Of a stretch of DNA of 20,468 nucleotides, positions 7,520 through 14,802 are shown in pieces. Numbering within the stretch: position 1 is the first letter of the stretch; each line of letters opens with the position of its first letter. Source of the stretch: Spartobacteria bacterium (GTDB lineage Bacteria > Verrucomicrobiota > Verrucomicrobiia > Chthoniobacterales > UBA10450); NCBI GenBank assembly GCA_021324035.1, contig JAJPJU010000139.1, forward strand, positions 1 through 20,468. The letters are read 5' to 3'. Under the pieces are notes generated by a model that searched no databases, had not been told where the DNA came from, and saw only the letters and a program-made list of their open reading frames with translations. Both the position numbers and the translations under genes were made by a program.

Positions 7520-8317
7520 TCAATGAGTCGCGCTGTTTTTATCGTTCAAGGCTGTTTTTTCCGGAGACGGGAGGTTCCAAGCCCGCCATTTCTTTTCGTA
7601 TTCCTCCGCCGGCAATAGAACATAACACGGATGCTTTGCCGCCCTTAGCCAGGCGACCATTTTGACCAGCTCCGGCTCCGCCATCGTGGTGCAGCCGGTG
7701 GTCGGATGATTCACTCCGCGCCGAATATGAAAAAAAATCGCGCTGCCCTGCCCCGGCACTGGCGGATCGGAGTTATGACGGATCTCCACCAGCCAGTGGT
7801 AGGCAAAATCGCCCGATCGCATTTTTTCGTGGCTGTAATTGTCCGGTGGATTTTTGGGATCGATCACAATGTGCCGGTTGTAATTGGGCGATCGCGGATC
7901 GTCGCTCCAGATATCACCTTCCGTGACCTGACGATACGGATAGTCGCCGCCGGGCGGCAATTTTGTATCGTAACCGAATACTTCCCCGATTGAAAAAATT
8001 CCGGCCGGCGCCCGCCCATCACGTTCCTTTTTGTGCAATCCCGCTTCTTCCTGACCCGCGATACCACTGCCCCAGGCCAGCCCACTCTTGCCGAACAAAA
8101 CCGGTATCGGCGAACTGACAGGGTCCCAATTGTCCTTGGAACGCTCAAACCGCTGCAGTCTGCCGTGCATTGAATTCCAATCCGGCGCAATGGCGACAAT
8201 CAGCTGGGTGCAGTTCGCCGGAACACCCTCGGCACGGGCAGTGCTTGGTCGAACCAGGAGCATGCCGATTAACAGTGCCGGCAATATTCCCCGGCAGCAA
8301 CGTTGGAAAATTAACAT
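7520..8317 (-). CDS. L,D-transpeptidase (YkuD)-family periplasmic protein
   Basis: An exported protein of 265 aa; L,D-transpeptidases cross-link or anchor peptidoglycan through a catalytic Cys. I use the ATG at 8317, since the longer frame would need a TTG at 8338. The signal peptide is MLIFQRCCRGILPALLIGMLLVRPSTARA. The catalytic region is FFHIRRGVNHPTTGCTTM, with His197 and Cys209, a variant of the YkuD H..(S/T)xGC motif typical of stand-alone periplasmic YkuD proteins. Upstream AGIFSIGEVFGY is the usual substrate-loop region (PAGIF..). There is no LysM or other peptidoglycan-binding domain. It is divergent from the GT-C/TPR gene with 54 nt between starts. Enzyme versus pseudo-enzyme cannot be decided, but His and Cys are both present. 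Confidence 0.82.
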   Translation of the reverse strand: MLIFQRCCRGILPALLIGMLLVRPSTARAEGVPANCTQLIVAIAPDWNSMHGRLQRFERSKDNWDPVSSPIPVLFGKSGLAWGSGIAGQEEAGLHKKERDGRAPAGIFSIGEVFGYDTKLPPGGDYPYRQVTEGDIWSDDPRSPNYNRHIVIDPKNPPDNYSHEKMRSGDFAYHWLVEIRHNSDPPVPGQGSAIFFHIRRGVNHPTTGCTTMAEPELVKMVAWLRAAKHPCYVLLPAEEYEKKWRAWNLPSPEKTALNDKNSATH

Positions 8318-8371
8318 AGACGTTCTAAAGCTTCGCAAATCTAGCCGCTCAGTTTATTGAATTCTCGTTTC

Positions 8372-10165
8372 GTGAAAAAAATCTGGGCCATCCTCATCCT
8401 TTTTGCAGCTGTCTTCATTAGCTATGGGCCCGCTCTGCGCAACGGTTTTGTCTGGGACGATACGGCTTTGATTCTGCGTGACCCGCTGATTCGCAGCTGG
8501 CGGCTGATCTCCGAGGGCTTTAATCATTTTCTTTTCATAGACGCCACGGCTTCCGATTTTTATCGGCCGCTGCAAAGACTCACTTACACGGTGGACTATG
8601 CGATTGCGGGATTTCAACCCGGCTTCTACCACGCAACCAGTATTCTGTGGCACGCCTTTGCCGCCATAACGTTTTTGTTTTTCGCAGAGGAATTGTTGTC
8701 CAGCTTCGGTCTTGAACGGGCTCGCGCTCGCACCATCGCATTTTTCGCCGCACTCGCGTGGGCCATTCACCCGGTCCAAAGCGCGGCCGTCGTTTACGTT
8801 TCTGGCCGGGCCGATCCTCTTGCCGCAACTTTTGGGTTTTTGGGCCTTTTTCTTCTCCTTCGAGCAAACCAAGCCGGCGGCACCCGTAAATTGTTTCTTT
8901 TTGTCGGGAGCGGAGTCGCACAGCTGTTAAGCGCGTTTAGCAAGGAAGCCGGCCTGATATTCCCGCTAATCGGCATCATCCTGTGCGTGCTCCAAGGAAA
9001 TTTGCGGGAGTTGTGGAGAATCGCGCTGGTCACCGGGTTTGTGGGCGCGATTTATTTCGCCCTTCGTCTTGGCGCCGAGCATCAGCCAGCACCGCAGCTA
9101 ACTCCACCGCCCCCGGTCCTCGTCCGGCCAATCATTATTGCCCGCGCCGTTGCCGAATACGCCGGTTTGACTGTTTTTCCCTGGAATCTTCACATGGATC
9201 GCGATGTCGAAACCCAGCCAACCGGCTTCAGCGAGGCCAGCCTGGCGCACTCGGCATGGCGGGAACTTCAAACACTTCTCGGGATTGTTCTAATCGCCGC
9301 GTATTTTTATTGGATGTGGCGCAGTCGAAAACGCAGTCCGGTTGTGTTCGCGTGCCTGTTGCTTGGATTAATCACCTACCTGCCAGTTAGCGGAATCGTC
9401 GCATTAAACGCAACCGCCGCGGAACACTGGATCTATTTACCGACCGCTTTTCTGTTTTTGGCGATCGCCATCGAATGCACGTCGTTCTTCGAACCGGCTC
9501 AAGCTCGAAACCGGATTCGTCTCATCGGAACGGTCGCGTTCTGCGCTTGGTTCGCCTTTCTGGGTTGCCGCACCTTCGCGCGCACTTTCGACTGGAAAGA
9601 TCAGCGTACGTTTCTTGAACGGACGATTGCGCAGGGGGGCGATTCGGCACGAATGCTGATCAATCTGGCCGGCTCGGAATTGAGCGAAGGAAAACTCCCG
9701 GAGGCGGCAGCGCATTTGCACACTGCGTTGCAAAAGAAGCCAAATCAGCCGCTGGCGGTCATTAACCTGGCGGCGGTGGCGCTGAAACAAAACGACTTCA
9801 AACAGGCGCGCGAACTGTTAAATCGGGCCACCCAGATGCCTGTGGTTGACGCGGAGGCGAATCAGATGCTGGCCGTGTTGGATTACAAGGAGAACGGAAA
9901 AGTCGATTTGATGCGAATGCGTCTGGCTTCGCGTAGCGGAATCCCAAACTGGACGATCGAAAAGACTTACATTCAATTGTTAGACCAAACCGGCGGGCGG
10001 AGCGCCGCGATCAACGAATTGCTCGCTTGTTTACAAACTCAGTGGTACCGCGCCGACAGTTGGGTTCTGCTTAGTGAACTCGAAACGAAAGCCGGCCACG
10101 CGGATCAGGCCGCCAACGCACTGACTCAGGCTCGCGCCTACGACGTCCATCTCGGGCGACGATAA
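8372..10165 (+). CDS. TMTC-like polytopic membrane protein with C-terminal TPR repeats (putative GT-C glycosyltransferase)
   Basis: The 597-aa product has about ten hydrophobic segments in residues 1-405 and a soluble helical C-terminus. The first loop after TM1 contains FVWDD (26-30), the acidic loop typical of GT-C glycosyltransferases and of eukaryotic TMTC O-mannosyltransferases. FYRPLQRLTY (63-72) and the conserved His/Trp segment FYHATSILWH (85-94) also match that family. From ~414 onward are at least three TPR-like repeats (e.g. LINLAGSELSEGKLPEAAAHL, AVINLAAVALKQNDFKQARELL). It likely transfers a lipid-linked sugar on the periplasmic side, but donor and acceptor are unknown. I prefer GTG 8372 (MKKIWAILIL..); a TTG at 8357 would add five residues. 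Confidence 0.75.
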   Translation: MKKIWAILILFAAVFISYGPALRNGFVWDDTALILRDPLIRSWRLISEGFNHFLFIDATASDFYRPLQRLTYTVDYAIAGFQPGFYHATSILWHAFAAITFLFFAEELLSSFGLERARARTIAFFAALAWAIHPVQSAAVVYVSGRADPLAATFGFLGLFLLLRANQAGGTRKLFLFVGSGVAQLLSAFSKEAGLIFPLIGIILCVLQGNLRELWRIALVTGFVGAIYFALRLGAEHQPAPQLTPPPPVLVRPIIIARAVAEYAGLTVFPWNLHMDRDVETQPTGFSEASLAHSAWRELQTLLGIVLIAAYFYWMWRSRKRSPVVFACLLLGLITYLPVSGIVALNATAAEHWIYLPTAFLFLAIAIECTSFFEPAQARNRIRLIGTVAFCAWFAFLGCRTFARTFDWKDQRTFLERTIAQGGDSARMLINLAGSELSEGKLPEAAAHLHTALQKKPNQPLAVINLAAVALKQNDFKQARELLNRATQMPVVDAEANQMLAVLDYKENGKVDLMRMRLASRSGIPNWTIEKTYIQLLDQTGGRSAAINELLACLQTQWYRADSWVLLSELETKAGHADQAANALTQARAYDVHLGRR

Positions 10166-10169
10166 GTCG

Positions 10170-10182
10170 TTAGGCAACCTAA
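10170..10182. other. Short hairpin after the TPR gene
   Basis: TTAGG-CAA-CCTAA is a 5-bp stem just after the stop at 10165, with no T-tract. It is a weak candidate for a 3'-end structure only. Confidence 0.2.
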
Positions 10183-10253
10183 GAGAAAATCCGACCAGCA
10201 GGTAAGACTGCGCACACTGAATAGCATCTGGGATGGCTCGTCAGTTCTTTGAT

Positions 10254-11201
10254 ATGAAAACATCTCTCATTTGCGGAGCGGCGCTGGCCATTCTGGGTGT
10301 GGCAGCGGCTCCTTTGCTTTCTCAAGCCCAGACTTCAACCAGCTCGAGCAGCACGACTTATGTGGAAACGAGCAAGATTGTTGGAACGAAGGTAAAAACT
10401 GGAAAAGGCGAAGAGGTCGGCATTGTCAAAGACGTTGTCCTGGATCGCAACAATGGCTGCATGGCCTACACCGTTCTCTCGACCGGTGGCACCGGCTCAC
10501 GGGTCACTGGTCAACGCAAGCTCGTGGCCGTGCCATGGAGCGTTTACACGGTTTCACCGGACACAGGGTATCTCACTGTCAACGTGGAGCGGGATCGCAT
10601 CTACAACGCGCCGGTTTTTGAGTATTCGCGTATCAGCGACACGGCTTATACCTCGAGCATCTATTCACACTTTGGTGTGGCAGCCGGCGTAGGCGTGTCC
10701 AGCGCGACATCCGCCGGCGCGACGACAACCACAACCGGTACAGCAATGAACACGGGCGCGACTACACAGGCTCAAGGCGGTGCTTATGCATCGCCGTCGG
10801 CGTCACCGGGAACAACCGCATCAGCAGCGCCAAGTGCTTCGGTTTCCCCGAACGCGTCAGGTTCCCCGAACCCCAATCTTACTCCGCCTGCGAATTCACA
10901 GTCTTCTCCTCCCAGCTCGGCCGACGCAAAAGCAACCGCGTCGCCGAAATCGTCAAGACATACGAGATCGGGCGAATCAGCCACTTCATCGCGTCGTAAG
11001 GGTGAAGAAGCGAATCAGGGCGGAAATGACGAATCGACATCGGAACGCAGTGGCACCTCTTCCGGCAAGAAGAGCAGCGCCCGCAAAACTTCCAGCGACG
11101 AAGAATCGTCAGCTGAAACTAGCGAAAGTCCGTCCAGTAAAAAGAGTTCTCACAAAAAGAGCTCCAGCGGAGAAACAACCGAGCCATCACCTGGCGAATA
11201 G
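10254..11201 (+). CDS. Secreted PRC-barrel domain protein with a Ser/Thr/Lys-rich tail
   Basis: 315 aa from the ATG at 10254, chosen over the in-frame ATG at 10233 because the signal peptide begins there (MKTSLICGAALAILGVAAAP..SQA). Residues ~39-120 form a PRC-barrel: VGTKVKTGKGEEVGIVKDVVLD, then AYTVLSTGG.., RKLVAVPWSVY, and LTVNVERDRI. PRC-barrels are small beta-barrels found in RimM and photosynthetic reaction-centre H subunits; stand-alone exported versions are mostly uncharacterised. Residues ~135-315 are low complexity: Ser/Ala/Thr-rich, then SPNPNLTPP-type Pro-rich, then a highly charged Ser/Lys/Glu tail with repeated KKSS. That tail suggests a flexible wall- or polyanion-binding region. 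It stands alone, with a strong terminator behind it. Confidence 0.82.
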   Translation: MKTSLICGAALAILGVAAAPLLSQAQTSTSSSSTTYVETSKIVGTKVKTGKGEEVGIVKDVVLDRNNGCMAYTVLSTGGTGSRVTGQRKLVAVPWSVYTVSPDTGYLTVNVERDRIYNAPVFEYSRISDTAYTSSIYSHFGVAAGVGVSSATSAGATTTTTGTAMNTGATTQAQGGAYASPSASPGTTASAAPSASVSPNASGSPNPNLTPPANSQSSPPSSADAKATASPKSSRHTRSGESATSSRRKGEEANQGGNDESTSERSGTSSGKKSSARKTSSDEESSAETSESPSSKKSSHKKSSSGETTEPSPGE

Positions 11202-11216
11202 GAATAATTTGAATTA

Positions 11217-11235
11217 TGCGGCGTAAATCGCCGCA
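11217..11235 (+). other. Hairpin ahead of the PRC-barrel terminator
   Basis: TGCGGCG-TAAAT-CGCCGCA is a perfect 7-bp stem with a 5-nt loop, 15 nt after the stop codon and 6 nt before the main terminator stem. The tandem arrangement may assist termination or protect the 3' end. Confidence 0.5.
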
Positions 11236-11240
11236 CTGAA

Positions 11241-11280
11241 GAACCGCGGGTTTGTCCACAATCCCGCGGTTTCTTTTTTA
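11241..11280 (+). terminator. Rho-independent terminator of the PRC-barrel gene
   Basis: AACCGCGGG (11242-11250) pairs perfectly with CCCGCGGTT (11263-11271) across a 12-nt loop and is followed by TTCTTTTTTA. It is the best intrinsic terminator in the window. The other strand has the A-tract upstream, so for the convergent MFS gene it offers a stem but no U-tract. Confidence 0.88.
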
Positions 11281-11288
11281 TCGAATCG

Positions 11289-12551
11289 TCAAGCCGACGC
11301 CGAAGCCGCTTCCACTCTGGCGGTGTCCGCCGCCAAATATTTCGCGCCTAGAATCCAGGTAATGCCGGACGCCAGAATAACTGCCGATACAAACAGGAAT
11401 GCGATCCGAATGTTGCTGTGGCCGCCGATGTAGCCGAGCAGCCAGAACGCTTGCACGTCGCCCAACGCGTGAATGACCAAAATATTAACCGCGAAGGCAG
11501 TGGCGCGCACGACAGGCAAGGAAACATTGGCGAGCGCGGTGTTTGATGGACCGGTGTTCAAGAAGAGCAGGAAAATTGCGATAAACATCGCGATCCAAGC
11601 CGCCGGAAACGGAATGTAGAGGCTCACCACGAAAAACGGACACGCGATCAGCATTCCGATTCCTGAAACCCAAAAGTAAGACGCAGGAAAGCGCGGGCGA
11701 AGTCTGTCGGCGACAATTCCGCCAATGATCGTTGAACTCAAACCTGCGACTACGGTTATGATCCCAAAAATTGATCTCGCAGCGGCAGGGCTCTGGTTGC
11801 GAAAGGCGAGATACTCGGAAATCCAGAATCCCAATCCTCCCAGAGCAAAAGTCATCAACGTCTGAGCGATGCAATTCACCAGATAGGAGCGGGTTTGAAA
11901 CAACTTCAGGTAATCTTTCAATCCGCGGCGAGCCGATCCTTGCATGAGATGATGCAACGCGACGCGCGGATCGCGTTGCCAAAAGCAAAGTAACCCGAGA
12001 ATCAGTCCCGGCGGTGCAACCATGTAAAATGCCCATCGCCAACCCCAATGCGCGCCGACCGCGCCGCCAATCACATATCCGAGCGCGCTGCCAACGGGAA
12101 TCGCTGCGCAAAAAAACGCCATAATACGACCACGAGTTTCGATCGGGTAAAGGTCTGCGAGGATCGTCGGCGCCGCTGGTCCGTAGCCGCCCTCGCCTAT
12201 TCCAACGCAAACCCGGGTGGCGAAAAGCATCCCAAATGTAGCGGCCAGGCCGGAGCAGCCAGTCGCCAGACTCCACAGAATGACCGCAGTGCCAACAATC
12301 ACCCACCGCGAAAACCGATCGGCTAAAAATCCTAGAAGCGGAGCCGCGATCATGTAGGTAATCAAAAATGCAGATCCGAGAAACCCAGTGTCTCGCATCG
12401 CGTTGGGATCGCCTGGCGCAAAGAATGTTGCCCGAATTTCCGGCTCAACGGCCGCCAGCACCTGGCGGTCGATATAGTTGAACAAATTGATCGTCAGCAG
12501 CAGGGCAAGGGCAGTCCAGGCGGCTGAGCTAGAGCGATCACTGCGGTCCAT
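11289..12551 (-). CDS. Spinster-type MFS transporter
   Basis: A 420-aa polytopic protein with about 12 hydrophobic segments. I take the ATG at 12551 (MDRSDRSSSAAWTAL..), because the longer frame would start at a GTG inside the divergent gene. TM1 ends with LFNYIDRQVLAAV (23-35), the hallmark of the spinster-like MFS group. The MFS motif A appears as GFLADRFSRW (74-83) between TM2 and TM3, and RVCVGIGEGGYGPAAPT (113-129) follows in TM4. It is divergent from the Aas-like gene with 52 nt between starts, so promoters are shared or back-to-back. Substrate is unknown. The neighbourhood, plus the eukaryotic Spns1 precedent (lysophospholipid export), makes a lysolipid plausible; sugars, drugs or carboxylates are alternatives. 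Confidence 0.88.
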   Translation of the reverse strand: MDRSDRSSSAAWTALALLLTINLFNYIDRQVLAAVEPEIRATFFAPGDPNAMRDTGFLGSAFLITYMIAAPLLGFLADRFSRWVIVGTAVILWSLATGCSGLAATFGMLFATRVCVGIGEGGYGPAAPTILADLYPIETRGRIMAFFCAAIPVGSALGYVIGGAVGAHWGWRWAFYMVAPPGLILGLLCFWQRDPRVALHHLMQGSARRGLKDYLKLFQTRSYLVNCIAQTLMTFALGGLGFWISEYLAFRNQSPAAARSIFGIITVVAGLSSTIIGGIVADRLRPRFPASYFWVSGIGMLIACPFFVVSLYIPFPAAWIAMFIAIFLLFLNTGPSNTALANVSLPVVRATAFAVNILVIHALGDVQAFWLLGYIGGHSNIRIAFLFVSAVILASGITWILGAKYLAADTARVEAASASA

Positions 12552-12603
12552 CCGAGAGTTTGTCGATTGCAGACGAGCGCCGAGTGATTGTAAATCATAA
12601 ACG

Positions 12604-14802
12604 ATGGATTTCACCACAGTCCGAGAGCGGCTGCTCTATTTTTTCGGTGGCCTGCTGTCCCGATGTTTTTACCGGGTCGCCGCTCATGGCGCGGATAACC
12701 TGCCGTCAGGTGGCTGTTTGCTCCTCCCAAACCACATTTCGTGGATCGACGCGATCGTGCTTCAACTCGCCTGCCCCCGTCGCGTTCGTTACGTCATCGA
12801 TCAGGAATTTTATCACAAGCCGTGGCTCAAGCCGTTGCTGCAAACCGTTGGCTGTATTCCTATCGACACGCGGCACGCGCGTTCTGCAATCAAAGCTGCG
12901 ACCGAACAGCTGGCCGCCGGCGAAGTGGTTTGTCTATTTCCCGAAGGCCAGCTTACGCGATCTGGCACATTGTTGCGGTTGCGGCGCGGCTACGAAGTGA
13001 TCGCGCAACATGCCAACGTGCCGGTAGTTCCCGTTTGGCTCGACCGATTGTGGGGATCGATCTTTTCCTATCAAGGCGGCAAATTTTTCACCAAATGGCC
13101 AAGAGAATTTCCTTACCGAGTCAGCGTCGCCTTCGGCAATCCGCTCGAACCGGCCGGCGCAGATATTGCCACCATTCGCGAAGAACTGCTCAAGCTTGGC
13201 GAATTCTGTTACAGTCGCCGCTCATTATTGGATCGACATCTTGCCGAAGCGTCTGTCCGCGGCCTGAAACGGCACCGCTTCAGCACTGCAGTCATCGACG
13301 GACTTGATCATACTGAATTGAGCCGGGCGAAATTATTAGGTGCGGCCGTTGCTCTCGGTCGCTTCTTGCGAAAAGAATTTTCCGATCGGCGAATCGCGAT
13401 CGTTCTGCCGGCGAGTAAAGGTTCGATGGTCGCGAACTTGGCCGTCGTGCTTGCCGACAAAGTTCCGGTCGATCTCAATTTCACGATGGGGCGCGCCGCA
13501 AACGAGTTTTGTTGCCGGCGCGCGGAATTGGGGGTCGCAATCACCGCCACGGCGTTCGTGGAGCGACTCAAGGATTTTCCGTGGCCAGATCGCGTTTTGA
13601 AACTGGACGAGCTCATGCCGCGTTTGAAATCACGGATCCTCTTTTGGTGGATGATGGCGATTTTCTGTCCGACCTGGATTCTTCTGCGGCTGCTCAAAGT
13701 TCCGAAAACCGGAGGCCACTCGGAAGCCAGCCTGCTTTTCACCAGCGGGAGCACCGGCGACCCCAAAGGCGCGGTATTGAGTCATCGCAACATCGTCGGC
13801 AACGTTTCCCAATTCCGCGAAATGCTCGATGCAAGGAAGGATGACGCTATCCTGGCGTCGCTCCCATTTTTTCACAGCTTCGGCGCAACCGTCACGTTGT
13901 GGTATCCGATGATGGAGGGCGTTCGCATCGTCACTTATCCAAACCCGCTTGAAGTCGCGAAGAACGCCGCCCTTATTCAAAAATACAAGCTGACTCTACT
14001 CCTCGCGACGCCGACATTTCTGCGCGGCTACTTGCGAAAAGCCGAGCCACAACAACTTCGAAGCCTGCGGCTCATCATAACCGGCGCCGAAAAACTTCCG
14101 CTCGATCTCGCCAAAGCCTTTGAAGAACGATTTCAGCAGCGCGTATACGAAGGCTACGGATTAACCGAAACGTCGCCCGTGGTCAGCACGAATTTGCCCG
14201 ACCCAAAACCGAAACGCGGCGAACTGTTTCAACCATCGAGCCGCCTCGGCTCGGTGGGCAAAATGGCTCCGGGAATCGCTGCCGAGATTCGTGACCCTGA
14301 GACCGATCAAAAACTTTCGTTGCGCGACACCGGCATGATTTGGTTTCGCGGCGTTAATATTTTCGAGGGTTATCTGGATGATCCCCAACGCACGGCAGCG
14401 GTTCTGCGCGATGGCTGGCTGAAAACAGGCGACGTCGGTCGCTTCGATGAAGACGGTTTCCTTTACATTGAAGGCCGGTTGTCACGCTTTTCCAAAATCG
14501 GCGGCGAAATGGTCCCGCATGAATCGGTTGAGAACAAAATCGTCGATATTCTTGGCCTCGCCGGAAAAGATGAGCGGCTGATCGCGATTATGGGCGTGCA
14601 GGACGAAGCCAAGGGCGAAGCCCTCGTTCTCTTGAGCGCGTTCGACGCCGATCTTGCCCAGTTGCGCGACAAACTTCGCGATGCCGGCTTTCCCAATTTG
14701 TGGATCCCGAAAAAAATTTGTCGCGTCGAATCGATTCCGGTGATGGCCTCCGGCAAACTTGATCTCAGAAAATGCCAGGAGTTGGCGGTCCAATCCAAAT
14801 GA
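12604..14802 (+). CDS. aas: Aas-like bifunctional lysophospholipid acyltransferase / acyl-ACP synthetase
   Basis: 732 aa, close to E. coli Aas (719). Residues ~10-205 are a PlsC-type acyltransferase with NHISWID (43-49, the HX4D motif) and FPEG (112-115). Residues ~235-732 are an AMP-forming acyl-adenylate domain with FTSGSTGDPKG (379-389), YGLTET (518-523), TGD (608-610), GRLSRFSKIGGE (624-635) and a C-terminal lysine in MASGKLD (K718). A hydrophobic stretch at ~345-364 suggests membrane association. In E. coli, Aas activates fatty acids onto ACP and reacylates 2-acyl-lysophosphatidylethanolamine at the inner membrane. Start ATG 12604 gives a full acyltransferase. Its TGA overlaps the next gene's ATG (ATGA). 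I use the symbol for architecture; orthology is not proven. Confidence 0.85.
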   Translation: MDFTTVRERLLYFFGGLLSRCFYRVAAHGADNLPSGGCLLLPNHISWIDAIVLQLACPRRVRYVIDQEFYHKPWLKPLLQTVGCIPIDTRHARSAIKAATEQLAAGEVVCLFPEGQLTRSGTLLRLRRGYEVIAQHANVPVVPVWLDRLWGSIFSYQGGKFFTKWPREFPYRVSVAFGNPLEPAGADIATIREELLKLGEFCYSRRSLLDRHLAEASVRGLKRHRFSTAVIDGLDHTELSRAKLLGAAVALGRFLRKEFSDRRIAIVLPASKGSMVANLAVVLADKVPVDLNFTMGRAANEFCCRRAELGVAITATAFVERLKDFPWPDRVLKLDELMPRLKSRILFWWMMAIFCPTWILLRLLKVPKTGGHSEASLLFTSGSTGDPKGAVLSHRNIVGNVSQFREMLDARKDDAILASLPFFHSFGATVTLWYPMMEGVRIVTYPNPLEVAKNAALIQKYKLTLLLATPTFLRGYLRKAEPQQLRSLRLIITGAEKLPLDLAKAFEERFQQRVYEGYGLTETSPVVSTNLPDPKPKRGELFQPSSRLGSVGKMAPGIAAEIRDPETDQKLSLRDTGMIWFRGVNIFEGYLDDPQRTAAVLRDGWLKTGDVGRFDEDGFLYIEGRLSRFSKIGGEMVPHESVENKIVDILGLAGKDERLIAIMGVQDEAKGEALVLLSAFDADLAQLRDKLRDAGFPNLWIPKKICRVESIPVMASGKLDLRKCQELAVQSK

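Noticed and set aside
10780..11226. 148-codon frame overlapping the PRC-barrel tail
   Set aside because: It arises from the +1 frame of a Ser/Lys low-complexity region and has no independent support.
11217..11280. Riboswitch or attenuator upstream of another gene
   Set aside because: The structures lie between convergent genes, downstream of both, so termination is the simpler explanation.
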